The position numbers and the translations under genes were made by a program. Positions 63,937-64,000 of a stretch of DNA of 64,000 nucleotides are shown here, one piece after another. The notes beneath the pieces were generated by a model. That model had not been told where the DNA came from and made no database searches. It saw nothing but the letters and a program-made list of their open reading frames with translations. Origin of the DNA: Oscillospiraceae bacterium (GTDB lineage: Bacteria > Bacillota > Clostridia > Oscillospirales > Ruminococcaceae). Each line of letters begins with the position of its first letter. Within the stretch, counting starts at the first letter, position 1. The stretch lies in contig JAFTZY010000038.1 of NCBI GenBank assembly GCA_017460955.1, positions 59,304-123,303 on the forward strand. Direction: 5' to 3'.

Positions 63937-64000
63937 CCACTCCAATTTATTTACAGTATACAATGAATACTGCAATTTGTCAAGGTTATTTGGATATCAG
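63863..64000. mobile_element. Probable left end of an inserted element interrupting the kinase gene
   Basis: Kinase homology stops abruptly near 63862. The next bases (GGCTCTACGAAAAAATC) look like the terminal repeats of some insertion sequences such as the ISL3 group. A hairpin GGAGTGGCT/AGCCACTCC (63918-63943) with a T-rich tail follows. No transposase lies within the window, so this is an inference. Confidence 0.4.

Overview
This is a GC-rich chromosomal window, most likely from a gut Ruminococcus-like bacterium (Firmicutes, Oscillospiraceae). The case rests on two secreted enzymes with type I dockerins, an L-fucose pathway, DnaD/DnaC-type primosome proteins, a FeoA-FeoB fusion, and many sigma-A promoters with 17-base spacers and TGC-extended -10 boxes. 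The assignment is inferred from gene content only.

Layout. 1-2014: a lipoprotein with a solute-binding C-terminus, cut by the window edge. 2337-9713: a MoxR / DUF58 / transglutaminase operon, then DUF308, DnaD-like and DnaC-like genes. 9810-15238: a MATE exporter, a pullulanase and a dockerin-bearing SGNH esterase. 15426-19101: glutamyl-tRNA synthetase and a divergent methionyl-type synthetase. 19161-20660: a PadR/DUF2812 pair and a fucose mutarotase. 20805-21956: an unknown protein. About 22080-22670: a large non-coding RNA with its own promoter and terminator. 22680-27556: rarA, an unknown membrane protein, a GNAT acetyltransferase, glyA and an unknown protein. 27798-31734: the fucA-kinase-fucI operon. 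31814-37442: flippase, DMT transporter, membrane proteins and a phosphoesterase. 37700-40766: a MacB-type ABC exporter behind an operator. 40929-44921: a small AT-rich gene, TetR plus DUF998, a DUF6311-like membrane protein and a sortase. 45126-47143: a decayed HD-GYP gene followed by an intact pseudo-receiver/degenerate GGDEF protein. 47194-52394: an iron operon (complex regulator, 2Fe-2S protein, FeoAB, Cys-rich peptide). 52506-57649: GtrA, an active-looking diguanylate cyclase and a dockerin pectate lyase. 57826-60330: a small AT-rich gene and two adjacent pseudogenes (DUF308-like, ABC1 kinase). 60419-64000: an AT-rich island carrying a response regulator, a bacitracin/lantibiotic-type ABC transporter and a histidine kinase cut short near the window end.

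How it works together. Fucose is epimerised (FucU), isomerised (FucI), phosphorylated (FGGY kinase) and cleaved (FucA). Pectate lyase, esterase and pullulanase supply polysaccharide breakdown. Cyclic-di-GMP-type domains recur in intact, degenerate and broken forms. The most notable unexplained element is the roughly 590-nt structured RNA at 22080-22670. The next most notable are the regulator heading the iron operon, the decaying 58152-60330 block and the acquired, truncated two-component/ABC island.
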